64,000 nucleotides of DNA, taken from contig NZ_BSTM01000007.1 of NCBI RefSeq assembly GCF_030269515.1, forward strand, positions 226,968 to 290,967, given 5' to 3'. A program made the position numbers and the translations under genes. The DNA is from Actinomadura sp. NBRC 104412 (GTDB lineage: Bacteria > Actinomycetota > Actinomycetes > Streptosporangiales > Streptosporangiaceae). Shown here piece by piece: positions 20,299 through 29,124 of the stretch. Under the pieces are notes generated by a model, which saw nothing but the letters and a program-made list of their open reading frames with translations, searched no databases and was not told where the DNA came from. Numbering within the stretch: position 1 is the first letter of the stretch; every line of letters starts with the position of its first letter.

Positions 20299-21252
20299 AT
20301 GTCCGTACGCGATCTGCTGGTGCTCGGGTCCGCCAGCGCGGTGCCGACCAAGACCCGCAACCACAACGGCTACCTGCTGCGCTGGGACGGGCACGGCCTA
20401 CTGTTCGACCCGGGCGAGGGCACCCAGCGGCAGATGACGTTCGCGGGCGTCACCGCCACCGCCGTCACCTGGATCTGCCTGACGCACTTCCACGGCGACC
20501 ACTGCCTCGGCGTCCCCGGCATGATACAGCGGATCGCGAGGGACGAGGTGGAGCACGTGGTGAACGCGGCGTTCCCCGCGAGCGGGGAGGAGTACTGGCG
20601 GCGCCTGCGGCACGCGACGTCCTTCTACGACACCAGCGAGATCGCGGAACATCCGCTCGCGGGCGACACGGTGCGGCTGGACACCGGCCCGGCGCCGTTC
20701 ACGCTGACCGCGCGCCGGCTCGACCACTCCATCGAGGCGTACGGGTACCGGCTGGAGGAGCCGGACGGGGTGACGATGCTGCCCGGGGAGCTGGCGGCGC
20801 GGGGCGTGCGCGGCCCGCTCGTCCGGAGGCTGCGGGACGAGGGCCGGGTCACGGCGCCGGACGGCCGCACGGTCGCGCTGGAGGAGGTGAGCGTCCGGCG
20901 TCCGGGGCAGAAGGTGGCGTTCGTGATGGACACCGGCCTGTGCCCCGCCGCCTACGAGTTGGCCCGGGACGCCGACATGCTCGTCATCGAGTCCACGTTC
21001 CTGGACGCGGACGCGCGGCTGGCCGAGGAGCGCAAGCACCTGACGGCGGGGTGGGCGGGCGAGATCGCGGCGGCCGCCAGCGTGCGCCACCTGGTCCTGA
21101 CCCACTTTTCCGAGCGGTACCGATCCGAGGACGAGCCCCTGTTCGCCGAGCAGGCGGCGGCGCGCTTCGACGGCGAGATCACGATCGCGCACGACCTGGA
21201 CCGGATCCCGATGCCGCGCCGCCGTTCCGCGTCCGTCGCGCGCACGGGCTGA
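20299..21252 (+). CDS. rnz: Ribonuclease Z (tRNA 3' endonuclease)
   Basis: A 317-residue metallo-beta-lactamase fold nuclease that trims tRNA 3' trailers. The signature HFHGDHCLG (residues 62-70) supplies the zinc ligands; later ligands are in FVMDTG and LTHFSERY. The flexible-arm region between them (about residues 150-195, GYRLEEPDGVTMLPGE) is the length expected for bacterial RNase Z. The ATG at 20299 begins MSVRDLLVLGSASAVPTKTR, the typical family N-terminus. It is followed by the flavoprotein gene 65 bases away. Confidence 0.9.
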   Translation: MSVRDLLVLGSASAVPTKTRNHNGYLLRWDGHGLLFDPGEGTQRQMTFAGVTATAVTWICLTHFHGDHCLGVPGMIQRIARDEVEHVVNAAFPASGEEYWRRLRHATSFYDTSEIAEHPLAGDTVRLDTGPAPFTLTARRLDHSIEAYGYRLEEPDGVTMLPGELAARGVRGPLVRRLRDEGRVTAPDGRTVALEEVSVRRPGQKVAFVMDTGLCPAAYELARDADMLVIESTFLDADARLAEERKHLTAGWAGEIAAAASVRHLVLTHFSERYRSEDEPLFAEQAAARFDGEITIAHDLDRIPMPRRRSASVARTG

Positions 21253-21317
21253 GCGGCCCTCGTTCCGAACCGGGCCGGAAAGGTGATAACCGGCTCTGCT
21301 CGGGGACGCCCTTGGCC

Positions 21318-22679
21318 ATGGCCGAAGAAGTCGACGTCGTGGTGATCGGGCTCGGGCCGGGGGGAGAGGAGGCCGCGGGGCGGCTCGCGGGGGCCGGGCT
21401 GGACGTGGTCGGCGTCGAGGACCGGCTGGTCGGCGGCGAATGCCCGTACTTCGCGTGCGTCCCGACCAAGATGATGGTGCGCGCCGCGGGCCTGCTGGCC
21501 GAGGGGCGGCGGATCCCCGGGACGGCCGGGGACGCGACCGTCCGCCCCGACTGGTCGCAGGTCGCCCGGCGGATCCGGGACGAGGCGACCAGCGGATGGG
21601 ACGACCGGGCCGCCGCCGAACGGCTCACCGCGAGGGGCGTCACGCTCGTCCGCGGCCGCGGGCGGATCACCGCGCCGGGTGAGGTGAGGGTCGGGGACCG
21701 GACGTTCCGCGCGCGGCGCGGGCTGCTCATCAACGTCGGCACCGATCCCGCCGTGCCCGCGATCGACGGGCTGGAGGGCACCCCGTACTGGACGAACCGC
21801 GAGGCGGTGCGGGCCGAGCGGGTGCCGCGCTCGCTGGCGGTGCTCGGCGGCGGCGTGGTCGGCGTGGAGCTGGCGCAGGCGTTCGCGCGCTTCGGCAGCG
21901 AGGTCACGGTCCTGGAGGTGGCCGACCGGCTGCTGGGCACGGCGGAGCCCGAGGCGTCGGAGCTGGTCGCGAGGGTGTTCCGGAACGAGGGCATCGCCGT
22001 GCGGACGGGCGTCGCGGTCTCCGCCGTCCGGCACGGGAACGACGCGTTCACGCTCGACCTGGGCGGCGGCGAGACCCTGACCGCCGAGCGGCTGCTGGTC
22101 GCGGCCGGGCGCCGCAGCGACCTCAAGGGTCTCGGCGTGGCCGCGGTGGGACTGGACGAGAACGCCACGACGATCCCCGTTGACGGCAGCATGCGCGCGG
22201 CCGAGGGCGTATGGGCGATCGGGGACGTGACGGGCAAGGGCCACTTCACCCACATCTCGGCCTACCAGGGGGCCATCGCCGTCCGGTCGATCCTGAGGGA
22301 GAAGGGACCGACGGCCGCGTACCGGGCCGTCCCGAGGGTCACGTTCACCGACCCGGAGATCGGCGCGGTCGGGCTGACCGAGGCGGAGGCGCGGGATCAG
22401 AACCTCTCCGTCCGCACCGGTGTCACGCCGCTGGAGCAATCGGCTCGCGGCTGGATCCACAAGGTGGGCAACGAAGGGTTCATCAAACTCGTGGAGGACG
22501 TGGAGTCGGGGGTTCTGGTGGGCGCGACCGTGGCGGGGCCGTCCGGGGGCGAGGTCTTGGGCGCGCTGTCGGTCGCCGTGCACGCCGAGGTCCCCACGGA
22601 CGAGCTGCGCGGCATGATCTACGCCTATCCCACCTTTCACCGTGCGATCGAGGCGGCCCTGGCGAATCTGGAGGAGTAG
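21318..22679 (+). CDS. FAD/NAD(P) disulfide oxidoreductase-like flavoprotein
   Basis: A 453-residue flavoprotein of the dihydrolipoamide dehydrogenase/mercuric reductase superfamily. The FAD loop [11 protein letters not shown], the NAD(P) loop [17 protein letters not shown] and the second FAD motif [10 protein letters not shown] are present. The redox pair is C-x4-C in [13 protein letters not shown]. The C-terminal dimerisation domain, where classical enzymes have HPTxxE, reads [12 protein letters not shown], so the catalytic His-Glu dyad is not conserved. It is therefore not a typical lipoamide dehydrogenase; it may reduce another disulfide or a small molecule. The ATG at 21318 opens [11 protein letters not shown]. 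No lipoate or mercury genes adjoin it. Confidence 0.8.
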   Translation: MAEEVDVVVIGLGPGGEEAAGRLAGAGLDVVGVEDRLVGGECPYFACVPTKMMVRAAGLLAEGRRIPGTAGDATVRPDWSQVARRIRDEATSGWDDRAAAERLTARGVTLVRGRGRITAPGEVRVGDRTFRARRGLLINVGTDPAVPAIDGLEGTPYWTNREAVRAERVPRSLAVLGGGVVGVELAQAFARFGSEVTVLEVADRLLGTAEPEASELVARVFRNEGIAVRTGVAVSAVRHGNDAFTLDLGGGETLTAERLLVAAGRRSDLKGLGVAAVGLDENATTIPVDGSMRAAEGVWAIGDVTGKGHFTHISAYQGAIAVRSILREKGPTAAYRAVPRVTFTDPEIGAVGLTEAEARDQNLSVRTGVTPLEQSARGWIHKVGNEGFIKLVEDVESGVLVGATVAGPSGGEVLGALSVAVHAEVPTDELRGMIYAYPTFHRAIEAALANLEE

Positions 22680-22720
22680 CCCGGGGGTGCACGCCCCTCC
22701 CGATGGGGCAGGATCGACCT

Positions 22721-24727
22721 ATGAACCGGCTCAAGGACGCCACCAGCCCGTACCTGTTGCAGCACGCGGACAACCCGGTCGACTGGTGGGAGTGGTCGGA
22801 CGAGGCGTTCGCCGAGGCGCGGCGCCGGAACGTGCCGATCCTGCTGTCCGTGGGGTACGCGGCCTGCCACTGGTGCCATGTCATGGCGCACGAGTCGTTC
22901 GAGGACGCGCGAACGGCCGGGCTGATGAACGAGCTGTACGTTAACATCAAGGTCGACCGGGAGGAGCGGCCCGACGTCGACGCGGTCTACATGGAGGCCA
23001 CCCAGGCCATGACGGGGCAGGGCGGCTGGCCGATGACGGTGTTCATGACGCCGGAGGGCCATCCGTTCTACTGCGGCACCTACTTCCCCCGGCCCCAGTT
23101 CCAGGCGTTGCTCCAGGCCGTCCACAAGGCGTGGACGGAGCAGCGGGACGAGGTCGTGGACCAAGGGCAGAAGGTCGTGGCGGCGCTCACCTCGCGCGGC
23201 GGCATCGGAAGCGCCGAGGGCGTGGCGGACCAGGGGGCGCCGCGCGTGCCCGACTCCGGCGAGCTGGAGCAGGCCGTGCGGGTTCTCGCGCGCTCGTACG
23301 ACGAGACGCGCGGTGGGTTCGGCCGGGCGCCCAAGTTCCCGCCGTCGATGGTGCTGGAGTTCCTGCTGCGGCATCACGCCCGTACAGGGGACGACCAGGC
23401 GCTTGCGATGGCCGGGCACACCCTTGAGGCCATGGCGCGTGGCGGCATGTACGACCAGCTCGGAGGCGGCTTCGCGCGCTACTCGGTGGACGACTCCTGG
23501 GTGGTGCCGCACTTCGAGAAGATGCTGTACGACAACGCGCTTCTCGCCCGTGTGTACGCGCATTGGTGGCGGCTCACCGGTTCGCCGTTCGCGCGCCGGA
23601 TCGCCTTGGAGACGTGCGACTGGATGCTGCGCGACCTCCGCACGCCCGAGGGTGGCCTGGCCTCCGCCTTGGACGCCGACAGCGAGGGCGTGGAGGGCAA
23701 GTTCTACGTATGGACGCCCGGCCAGTTGCGCGAGGTGCTGGGCGAAGAGGACGGCGCCTACGCGGCCGAGCTGTTCAACGTGACCGGGCCGGGCACGTTC
23801 GAGCACGGCACCTCCGTGCTGCAACTGTTGCGGGATCCCGAGGACGAGGACCGGTACGAGCGTGTGCGCACGAGACTGTTCGCGGCGCGCGAGCAACGCG
23901 TCCCACCGGCCCGTGACGACAAGGTGGTGGCCGCTTGGAACGGGTTGGCCATCGCCGCCTTGGCCGAGTGCGGCGCGTTGATGGGCCGGGCCGACCTGGT
24001 GGCGGCGGCGACCGAGGTCGCGGCGCTCATCACACGGCTGCACATGACCGACGCCCGTCTCTTGCGGACGTCCCGGAACGGCGTGGCCGGGGCCAACGCG
24101 GGCGTCCTCGAAGACTATGCGGACGTGGCCGAGGGGCTGCTGGCCTTGCACGGTGTCACGGGCGACCCTGCGTACGTCGCTCAGGCAGGTGCGCTGCTCG
24201 ACACGGTCTTGGACCGGTTCGGGGACGGCATGGGCGGTTTCTACGACACCGCCGACGACGCCGAACGACTCTTCCGCAGACCGCAGGATCCGACAGACAA
24301 CGCGACCCCGTCCGGGCAGTTCGCCGCTGCGGGCGCGCTGCTGTCGTACGCGGCGCTGACCGGCTCCGAGCGGCACCGCGAGGCGGCGGGCGCCGCGCTG
24401 ACCCCGGCAGGGCTGCTGGCGCGCGAGCACGCCCGGTTCGCAGGCTGGGGCCTGGCCGTGGCCGAGGCGCACGCCACCGGGCCGCTGGAGATCGCGGTGA
24501 TCGGCGGCCGGGACGACGAGCGGACCCGTGTCCTGCACAGGACCGCGCTCATGGCGACGGCGCCCGGGGCGGTGGTGAGCATCGGTGAGCCCGGAGCGGA
24601 CGGGGTTCCGCTGCTCCAAGGGCGAGGACTGGTGGACGGTGCCCCCGCGGCGTATGTATGCCGGGGCTTCACCTGCCGGCTTCCCGTGACGACACCGGCG
24701 GACCTGGGGCGTGAGCTGCGGGTTTGA
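22721..24727 (+). CDS. YyaL-type thioredoxin-domain protein (DUF255)
   Basis: A 668-residue protein. The N-terminal 165 residues are the DUF255 thioredoxin-like domain with the CHWC redox motif ([16 protein letters not shown]) and the typical opening [17 protein letters not shown]. The rest is a six-hairpin alpha/alpha barrel resembling glycosyl hydrolase or epimerase folds (landmarks [31 protein letters not shown]). The family (human SPATA20, B. subtilis YyaL) is of unclear function. It occupies the position of Rv1084 relative to mca. A hairpin 120 bases after the stop may end the run that starts at mca. Confidence 0.9.
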   Translation: MNRLKDATSPYLLQHADNPVDWWEWSDEAFAEARRRNVPILLSVGYAACHWCHVMAHESFEDARTAGLMNELYVNIKVDREERPDVDAVYMEATQAMTGQGGWPMTVFMTPEGHPFYCGTYFPRPQFQALLQAVHKAWTEQRDEVVDQGQKVVAALTSRGGIGSAEGVADQGAPRVPDSGELEQAVRVLARSYDETRGGFGRAPKFPPSMVLEFLLRHHARTGDDQALAMAGHTLEAMARGGMYDQLGGGFARYSVDDSWVVPHFEKMLYDNALLARVYAHWWRLTGSPFARRIALETCDWMLRDLRTPEGGLASALDADSEGVEGKFYVWTPGQLREVLGEEDGAYAAELFNVTGPGTFEHGTSVLQLLRDPEDEDRYERVRTRLFAAREQRVPPARDDKVVAAWNGLAIAALAECGALMGRADLVAAATEVAALITRLHMTDARLLRTSRNGVAGANAGVLEDYADVAEGLLALHGVTGDPAYVAQAGALLDTVLDRFGDGMGGFYDTADDAERLFRRPQDPTDNATPSGQFAAAGALLSYAALTGSERHREAAGAALTPAGLLAREHARFAGWGLAVAEAHATGPLEIAVIGGRDDERTRVLHRTALMATAPGAVVSIGEPGADGVPLLQGRGLVDGAPAAYVCRGFTCRLPVTTPADLGRELRV

Positions 24728-24847
24728 ACGGCTCGCACCGGGAAGGCCGGATTTATGGCAAGGTGACCTTGATCCTGGGCCGTCCTTGGTGTTACCACTG
24801 AGTAGCAAAGCCGGGCTGGCGGAGTGCATCCCTTATGCCTGGGATGG

Positions 24848-24863
24848 CCCCCGGAGGCGGGGG
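24848..24863 (+). terminator. Terminator-like hairpin after the YyaL-type gene
   Basis: CCCCCG and CGGGGG form a perfect 6-bp stem with a GAGG loop, inside the 212-base gap 24728-24939. No U tract follows. The same gap holds the unidentified promoter of the NlpC/P60 gene; I see no riboswitch in it. Confidence 0.4.
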
Positions 24864-24939
24864 GTAGTCCAAGGGGGATCGACTGCGGCTCGGGACCGTA
24901 GTCTGGGCCCCGCCAGGCCGACCGCGAGGGAGTGTTGCC

Positions 24940-26106
24940 GTGCGCAAGCCGGACCGCCGGATGGCTCCGACGATCATCGGCGTTGCGGTGGTGACCACGC
25001 TGGCCGCCAACGGGGCCGTCCTGCTGGCCCAGAACCAGGCGAAACCCGAGGCGACGGCCCGCGCGGAGAACCCGAGGTTCGTCGCGGCCAACAGCACGAT
25101 CTCCCCGGACGTGGTGGCGCCCCTGGGCAAGCGCATGGACCCGCACGTCCTGATCGCCGCGCCCGCCACGCTCCCGGTGAACGTGGTCGACCGGGTCCGC
25201 TCGGTCAAGGGCGTCGCGGGCGTCGAGGTCGTGGACGCCGTCCAGGCCGTCGTCGCGGGCAGGCGGGTGGGCGTGATGGGCGTCGACCCGTCCACGTTCC
25301 GCAACTACACCCCGAAGCCGACCGCGCAGTCCGACGCGCTGTGGCGCAACGTGGCCGCCGGGGACGTGGCGATCTCCTTCACCATGGGCAACGACGGCGG
25401 CGTACAGCTCGGCAGCCAGGTCCCGGTCGGCGGGAGGCGGAAGCAGACCCGGCTGCGCGTCGGCGCCTACGCCACGATGGGCATGGGCGACGTGGACGCG
25501 GTGGTCTCGCACGCCACGGCGCAGGAGCTGGGCATGCCGTCGGGGAACGCGATGCTGGTCAGCGTCCCGAAGGGCAAGTCCGCCGCCTACCTCAAGCGGT
25601 TCAAGAAGCTGCTGCCCAAGGGCGCCAAGGCGGTCGAGGTCAACCCCTCCATCGACTACCCCACGGCCGGGGAGGTGCCGACGGCGCGCGGCCAGGTGAT
25701 GACGGCGGCCCAGGTGCGCACCGTCATCCGCGCCGCCTACAGCCGGCTCGGCTGGCCGTACGTGTGGGGCGGCGAGTCCGAGGCCGAGGGCGGCTACGAC
25801 TGCTCCGGGCTGATGCAGTACGCGTTCGCCAGGGCCGGGATCAGGCTGCCCCGGGTGGCGGCGGACCAGGCACGGGCCGGCTGGGTGATCCCGTACAGCA
25901 AGGCGCGGCCCGGCGACATGCTGATCTGGGCCAACGACCCGACCGCGCCCGGCTACATCTCGCACATCGCGCTCTACATCGGCGACGGCAAGATGATCGC
26001 GGCGCCGCGCCGGGGCACGGTCGTCCAGGTCCAGAACGTCTACACGCGCAACATGAAGGGCGCCGTGCGGGTCAACCCGCGGCACGCCGCCACCATCGCG
26101 GGCTGA
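24940..26106 (+). CDS. Secreted NlpC/P60 cell-wall peptidase
   Basis: A 388-residue exported endopeptidase. The N-terminus has one hydrophobic segment (PTIIGVAVVTTLAANGAVLL) acting as signal or anchor. A middle domain of about 200 residues carries no motif I recognise. The C-terminal NlpC/P60 domain (about 265-385) has the catalytic cysteine in YDCSGLMQYAF, the histidine in YISHIALYIGDG and the usual YVWGGE entry. It should cut peptidoglycan stem peptides outside the membrane. The GTG start at 24940 follows GAGGGAG. It converges with the TetR gene, only seven bases apart. Confidence 0.88.
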   Translation: MRKPDRRMAPTIIGVAVVTTLAANGAVLLAQNQAKPEATARAENPRFVAANSTISPDVVAPLGKRMDPHVLIAAPATLPVNVVDRVRSVKGVAGVEVVDAVQAVVAGRRVGVMGVDPSTFRNYTPKPTAQSDALWRNVAAGDVAISFTMGNDGGVQLGSQVPVGGRRKQTRLRVGAYATMGMGDVDAVVSHATAQELGMPSGNAMLVSVPKGKSAAYLKRFKKLLPKGAKAVEVNPSIDYPTAGEVPTARGQVMTAAQVRTVIRAAYSRLGWPYVWGGESEAEGGYDCSGLMQYAFARAGIRLPRVAADQARAGWVIPYSKARPGDMLIWANDPTAPGYISHIALYIGDGKMIAAPRRGTVVQVQNVYTRNMKGAVRVNPRHAATIAG

Positions 26107-26113
26107 CCGGGAT

Positions 26114-26752
26114 TCACAGCGGGAGCCCGGCGTCCAGGAACGCCAGGTTCTCGTCCACCAGCGCGGGCAGGTCCAGGTTCCCGCCGCTGTCGAGCCAGGC
26201 GTACAGCGCCGACATCATCGCGCCGAGCACCGCCCAGGCGAACACCTGGACCCGCTGGTCGCCGGGGTCGTGTCCCGTCCGCTCCGCCGCCAGCTCGGCT
26301 ATCGCCGCCTGCGTGCCGGTGCGCAGCTCCTCGAACAGGCGGCCGCGCAGCGCCGGCTCGTTCAGCATCAGCCGGGTCCGCCGCGTGATCGTCTCCCGCT
26401 CCTGCTCGTAGACGTAGGGGAAGATGTCCCGCAGGGCGGCGCGCAGCGCCTCGATCGGGGAGAGCTCCCGCGGCTGGTGACGGAACATCTCGATCAGGAT
26501 CGGGTCGTACTCGTCCGTGATGACCACGTCTTCCTTGGTCGGGAAGTAGCGGAAGAACGTGCTCGGCGAGATCTCGGCCGCCGCGCAGATCTGCTCCACG
26601 GTGGTCGCGGCGTAGCCCTGCTCGGTGAAGAGCCGGAGGGCGTGGTCCTGGATCGCCTTCCGGGTCCGCAGTTTCTTGCGTTCGCGCAGGGGCAGCCGTC
26701 GCAGGTACTCGTCGTACCGCTCCAGCGACCGCTCAGGAAGCGACGTGCTCAT
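26114..26752 (-). CDS. TetR family repressor of the adjacent MFS pump
   Basis: A 212-residue TetR regulator. The N-terminal helix-turn-helix spans about residues 25-75 (HALRLFTEQGYAATTVEQIC and AEISPSTFFRYFPTKEDVV). The C-terminal ligand domain is helical and ends AWLDSGGNLDLPAL. The start at 26752 overlaps the end of the MFS gene by 20 bases (an in-frame ATG at 26770 is also possible), so both are read from the promoter upstream of the pump. A palindrome in that promoter (28281-28298) is the likely operator. Confidence 0.85.
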   Translation of the reverse strand: MSTSLPERSLERYDEYLRRLPLRERKKLRTRKAIQDHALRLFTEQGYAATTVEQICAAAEISPSTFFRYFPTKEDVVITDEYDPILIEMFRHQPRELSPIEALRAALRDIFPYVYEQERETITRRTRLMLNEPALRGRLFEELRTGTQAAIAELAAERTGHDPGDQRVQVFAWAVLGAMMSALYAWLDSGGNLDLPALVDENLAFLDAGLPL

Positions 26753-28259
26753 GCTCCGATTGTCGGTCATCGGCGGACGGGGCCGCATGGGGTGGGAGGA
26801 AGGCCGCCACCAGCGCGGCCGCGATGAGGGCGACCGCCGCGCACGCCGCCAGCGCCACGTCCATGCCCTGGACGTAGGCGTCCCGGGCCGAGGCGAGGAG
26901 CGCGCCGTCGCCGAGCCGTTCGGCGACCGCGGCGGCGCCGCCGATCGAGTCCCGGGCGGTCTCGGCCGCCGCCGCGGGCAGGCCACCCGGGTCGATCCTG
27001 TCCCGGTAGACGGACGAGACGATGCTGCCGAGCCCGGCGATGCCCAGCGCGGCACCGGTCTGCCGCAGCGCCTGGACGAGCCCCGAGCCGCGTCCCGTGC
27101 GGTCGCCGGGCAGGCACGACAGCACGGTGTCCATCGCGGGGATCATGGCGAGCCCGACGCCCAGCCCGGCCACGGTCAGCCAGGCCGCGGTGAACCCGTA
27201 GCCGTCGCCGGTGCCGGTCGTCGCGCCCAGCCCGAACCCGGCGCCCAGCAGGACCAGCCCCGCCACCATGATCGGCTTGGTCCCGACGCGCCCGGCCAGC
27301 CGCTCGGTGACGATCCCGCCCGCCATCAGGCCGAGCAGCATCGGGATCAGCCGCACACCGGTGCCCAGCACGTCGTTGCCCTGCACGACCTGGAGGTACT
27401 GCGGCGCCGTGAACAGCGCCCCCGCCATGATCACCGCGGAGAGGGTGCCGGCCGCCAGCGCCCACACGAACCGGCGGTCGCGGAACATCGCCACGTCCAT
27501 GATGGGTTCGCGGGCCCGCCGCTCCCACAGGACGAACAGGGTCAGCAGCACCAGGCCCCCGCAGATCGCGCCGAGGGTCAGCGGGTCGGCCCAGCCCCGT
27601 ACCGGGCCCTCGATCATCCCGTACACCAGCGCCACCAGGCCGGCCATCGACAGCGCCGAGCCGCCCAGGTCGATCCGGGGCGCGGCCGGGTCGCGGGACT
27701 CGGGCAGCAGCAGCGCGATGGCGATCCCGCCGAGCGCCACCACGGGCACGTTGATCAGGAAGATGGAGCCCCACCAGTAGTGCTCCAGCAGCCAGCCGCC
27801 CAGCAGCGGCCCCAGCGGCAGGCCCAGCGCCATCGACGCCGACCAGACCGCGATGGCGCGGGTGCGCTCCTCCGGCGGGAAGATCGTGGGCAGGATCGAC
27901 ATCGAGAGCGGCATCACGAGCGCGGCGCCGATGCCCATGCCCGCGCGGGCCGCGATCAGCGTGGCGGCGTCCCCGGCGAGCGCGCCGGCCAGGGAGGCGG
28001 CGCCGAACAGCGCCAGCCCGGCCAGCAGCAGGCGCTTGCGGCCGAACCTGTCTCCCAGGAGCCCGGCGGGCAGCAGCAGCGCCGCGAACACCAGCACGTA
28101 GGAGTCCACGATCCACTGCAGCTCGCTGGTGCTCGCGTCCAGATCCTCCGAGAGCGTGGCCAGCGCCACGTTCAGGATCGTCAGGTCGAAGCCCAGCGCG
28201 AGCAGCGCGACCGCGAGCGCCCCCAGGCCCCACCACCGCCGGGCGTCTGGTGCCCTCAT
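26733..28259 (-). CDS. MFS drug efflux pump, DHA2 (EmrB/QacA) family
   Basis: A 508-residue transporter with about 14 helices. Motif A appears as GLLGDRFGRKRLLLAG, the antiporter motif C as GLPLGPLLGGWLLEHYWW, and the start of helix 1 carries LGFDLTILNVALATL, the D1 motif of DHA2 pumps. The ATG at 28259 follows a perfect AGGAGG by eight bases; the GTG at 28268 is too close to it. It is co-transcribed with the TetR gene that overlaps its end. Substrates would be hydrophobic drugs or an endogenous metabolite. Confidence 0.88.
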   Translation of the reverse strand: MRAPDARRWWGLGALAVALLALGFDLTILNVALATLSEDLDASTSELQWIVDSYVLVFAALLLPAGLLGDRFGRKRLLLAGLALFGAASLAGALAGDAATLIAARAGMGIGAALVMPLSMSILPTIFPPEERTRAIAVWSASMALGLPLGPLLGGWLLEHYWWGSIFLINVPVVALGGIAIALLLPESRDPAAPRIDLGGSALSMAGLVALVYGMIEGPVRGWADPLTLGAICGGLVLLTLFVLWERRAREPIMDVAMFRDRRFVWALAAGTLSAVIMAGALFTAPQYLQVVQGNDVLGTGVRLIPMLLGLMAGGIVTERLAGRVGTKPIMVAGLVLLGAGFGLGATTGTGDGYGFTAAWLTVAGLGVGLAMIPAMDTVLSCLPGDRTGRGSGLVQALRQTGAALGIAGLGSIVSSVYRDRIDPGGLPAAAAETARDSIGGAAAVAERLGDGALLASARDAYVQGMDVALAACAAVALIAAALVAAFLPPHAAPSADDRQSEHEHVAS

Positions 28260-28280
28260 GACGGTCACCTCCTAATAAGT

Positions 28281-28308
28281 CTCTCTATGAAATGAGAGTA
28301 ACTGTCAA
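28281..28308 (-). promoter_or_regulatory. Promoter and TetR operator for the MFS-TetR operon
   Basis: On the minus strand TTGACA (28308-28303) is a perfect -35 element. The inverted repeat CTCTC-N8-GAGAG (28281-28298) lies immediately downstream, between -35 and the likely -10 (TAGAGA region). A dyad in this position is typical of a TetR-family operator that blocks RNA polymerase. Confidence 0.6.
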
Positions 28309-28359
28309 AAGATGGTGGATGTCAACATCGGGAGTCGCTCGACCGGTGCGAGGGAACGC

Positions 28360-28375
28360 TGTAATTTTGATTACA
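28360..28375. promoter_or_regulatory. Palindrome overlapping the start codon of the RHH gene
   Basis: TGTAAT-TTTG-ATTACA is a perfect 6-bp inverted repeat with a four-base centre; its last A is the A of the ATG at 28375. Its AT content is unlike the surroundings. A dyad on the start codon suggests autoregulation by the encoded ribbon-helix-helix protein. Confidence 0.5.
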
Positions 28376-28896
28376 TGACTACGAGTGAAGCGGCCGAGGA
28401 GCTTCGCGGCTGGTTCTCCGGCCGGCTGCCGGAGGTCTGGTTCGAGGGGACGCCCGAGATCGTCGTCGACCGGGAGGAGGTCAGCGTCGTGGGCCGGCTG
28501 CCCGAGCCGGAGGCGGCGCGCGGCGTCGGCGAGAGCGAGCGGGCCGGGGTGCTGGCCGGCCACATCCAGCGCTTCCGCGAGGAGACGCGCGACCAGCGCA
28601 TCGCCATCGCCCGCGAGGCCGAGCACAAGTTCGGCCACAAGGTCTCCTGGGGCGTGGAGTGCGGCGACCGCCGGGAGATGTTCACGACCCTGTCGGTGCC
28701 GGTGATGACCCGGCTGCGCCAGCCCGAGCGGCGCGTCCTCGACACCCTGGTGGAGGCCGGCGTCGCGCGCAGCCGCAGCGACGCGCTGGCCTGGTGCGTA
28801 CGGCTGGTCGGCAAGAACACCGACGAGTGGCTGGGCCGGCTCCGCGAGGCCCTGGAGCACGTGGAGCGCGCCCGCGCCGCCGGTCCCGACGCCTGA
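28375..28896 (+). CDS. Ribbon-helix-helix-like DNA-binding protein, unknown role
   Basis: A 173-residue protein that I do not recognise as a named family. The C-terminal part (about 100-145: VMTRLRQPERRVLDTLVEAG, then VARSRSDALAWCVRLV) matches the strand-helix-helix pattern of CopG/RHH proteins, including the SRSDAL turn. The N-terminal 90 residues are acidic with a predicted strand-rich part (EIVVDREEVSVVGRLP). No toxin gene adjoins, so this is not an obvious antitoxin. The ATG at 28375 lies on a palindrome that may be its own operator; the in-frame ATG at 28312 adds 21 residues and ignores it. It is divergent from the MFS-TetR operon. Confidence 0.6.
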   Translation: MTTSEAAEELRGWFSGRLPEVWFEGTPEIVVDREEVSVVGRLPEPEAARGVGESERAGVLAGHIQRFREETRDQRIAIAREAEHKFGHKVSWGVECGDRREMFTTLSVPVMTRLRQPERRVLDTLVEAGVARSRSDALAWCVRLVGKNTDEWLGRLREALEHVERARAAGPDA

Positions 28897-28978
28897 GGAC
28901 CCGCCGTCACCGTCCGTCCCGGTCGCCCCGGTCCTCGCTACCCTCCAGGTGACCGCGGAGTCGATGAGCTCCTGCGGT

Positions 28979-29009
28979 ATATCCCGTAATGGCCGATACG
29001 GTGGGATAT
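28979..29009. repeat. AT-rich inverted repeat upstream of the cis-prenyltransferase
   Basis: ATATCCC (28979-28985) pairs with GGGATAT (29003-29009), and an inner CGTA/TACG adds to the stem. It lies in the gap before the prenyltransferase gene, 15 bases before a CATAAT that could serve as a -10. It could be an operator or part of a 5' leader. Confidence 0.35.
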
Positions 29010-29124
29010 CTATCTCCGCCGGGTCATAATTGGGCGGCGTTTGTGTGCAGGGGTGATTGCGCGAAGGGAAGCCCGCATGGGGTTTCGGCGTGGTGACGAG
29101 GACCGGGGCGGACGGGGGGATTCC

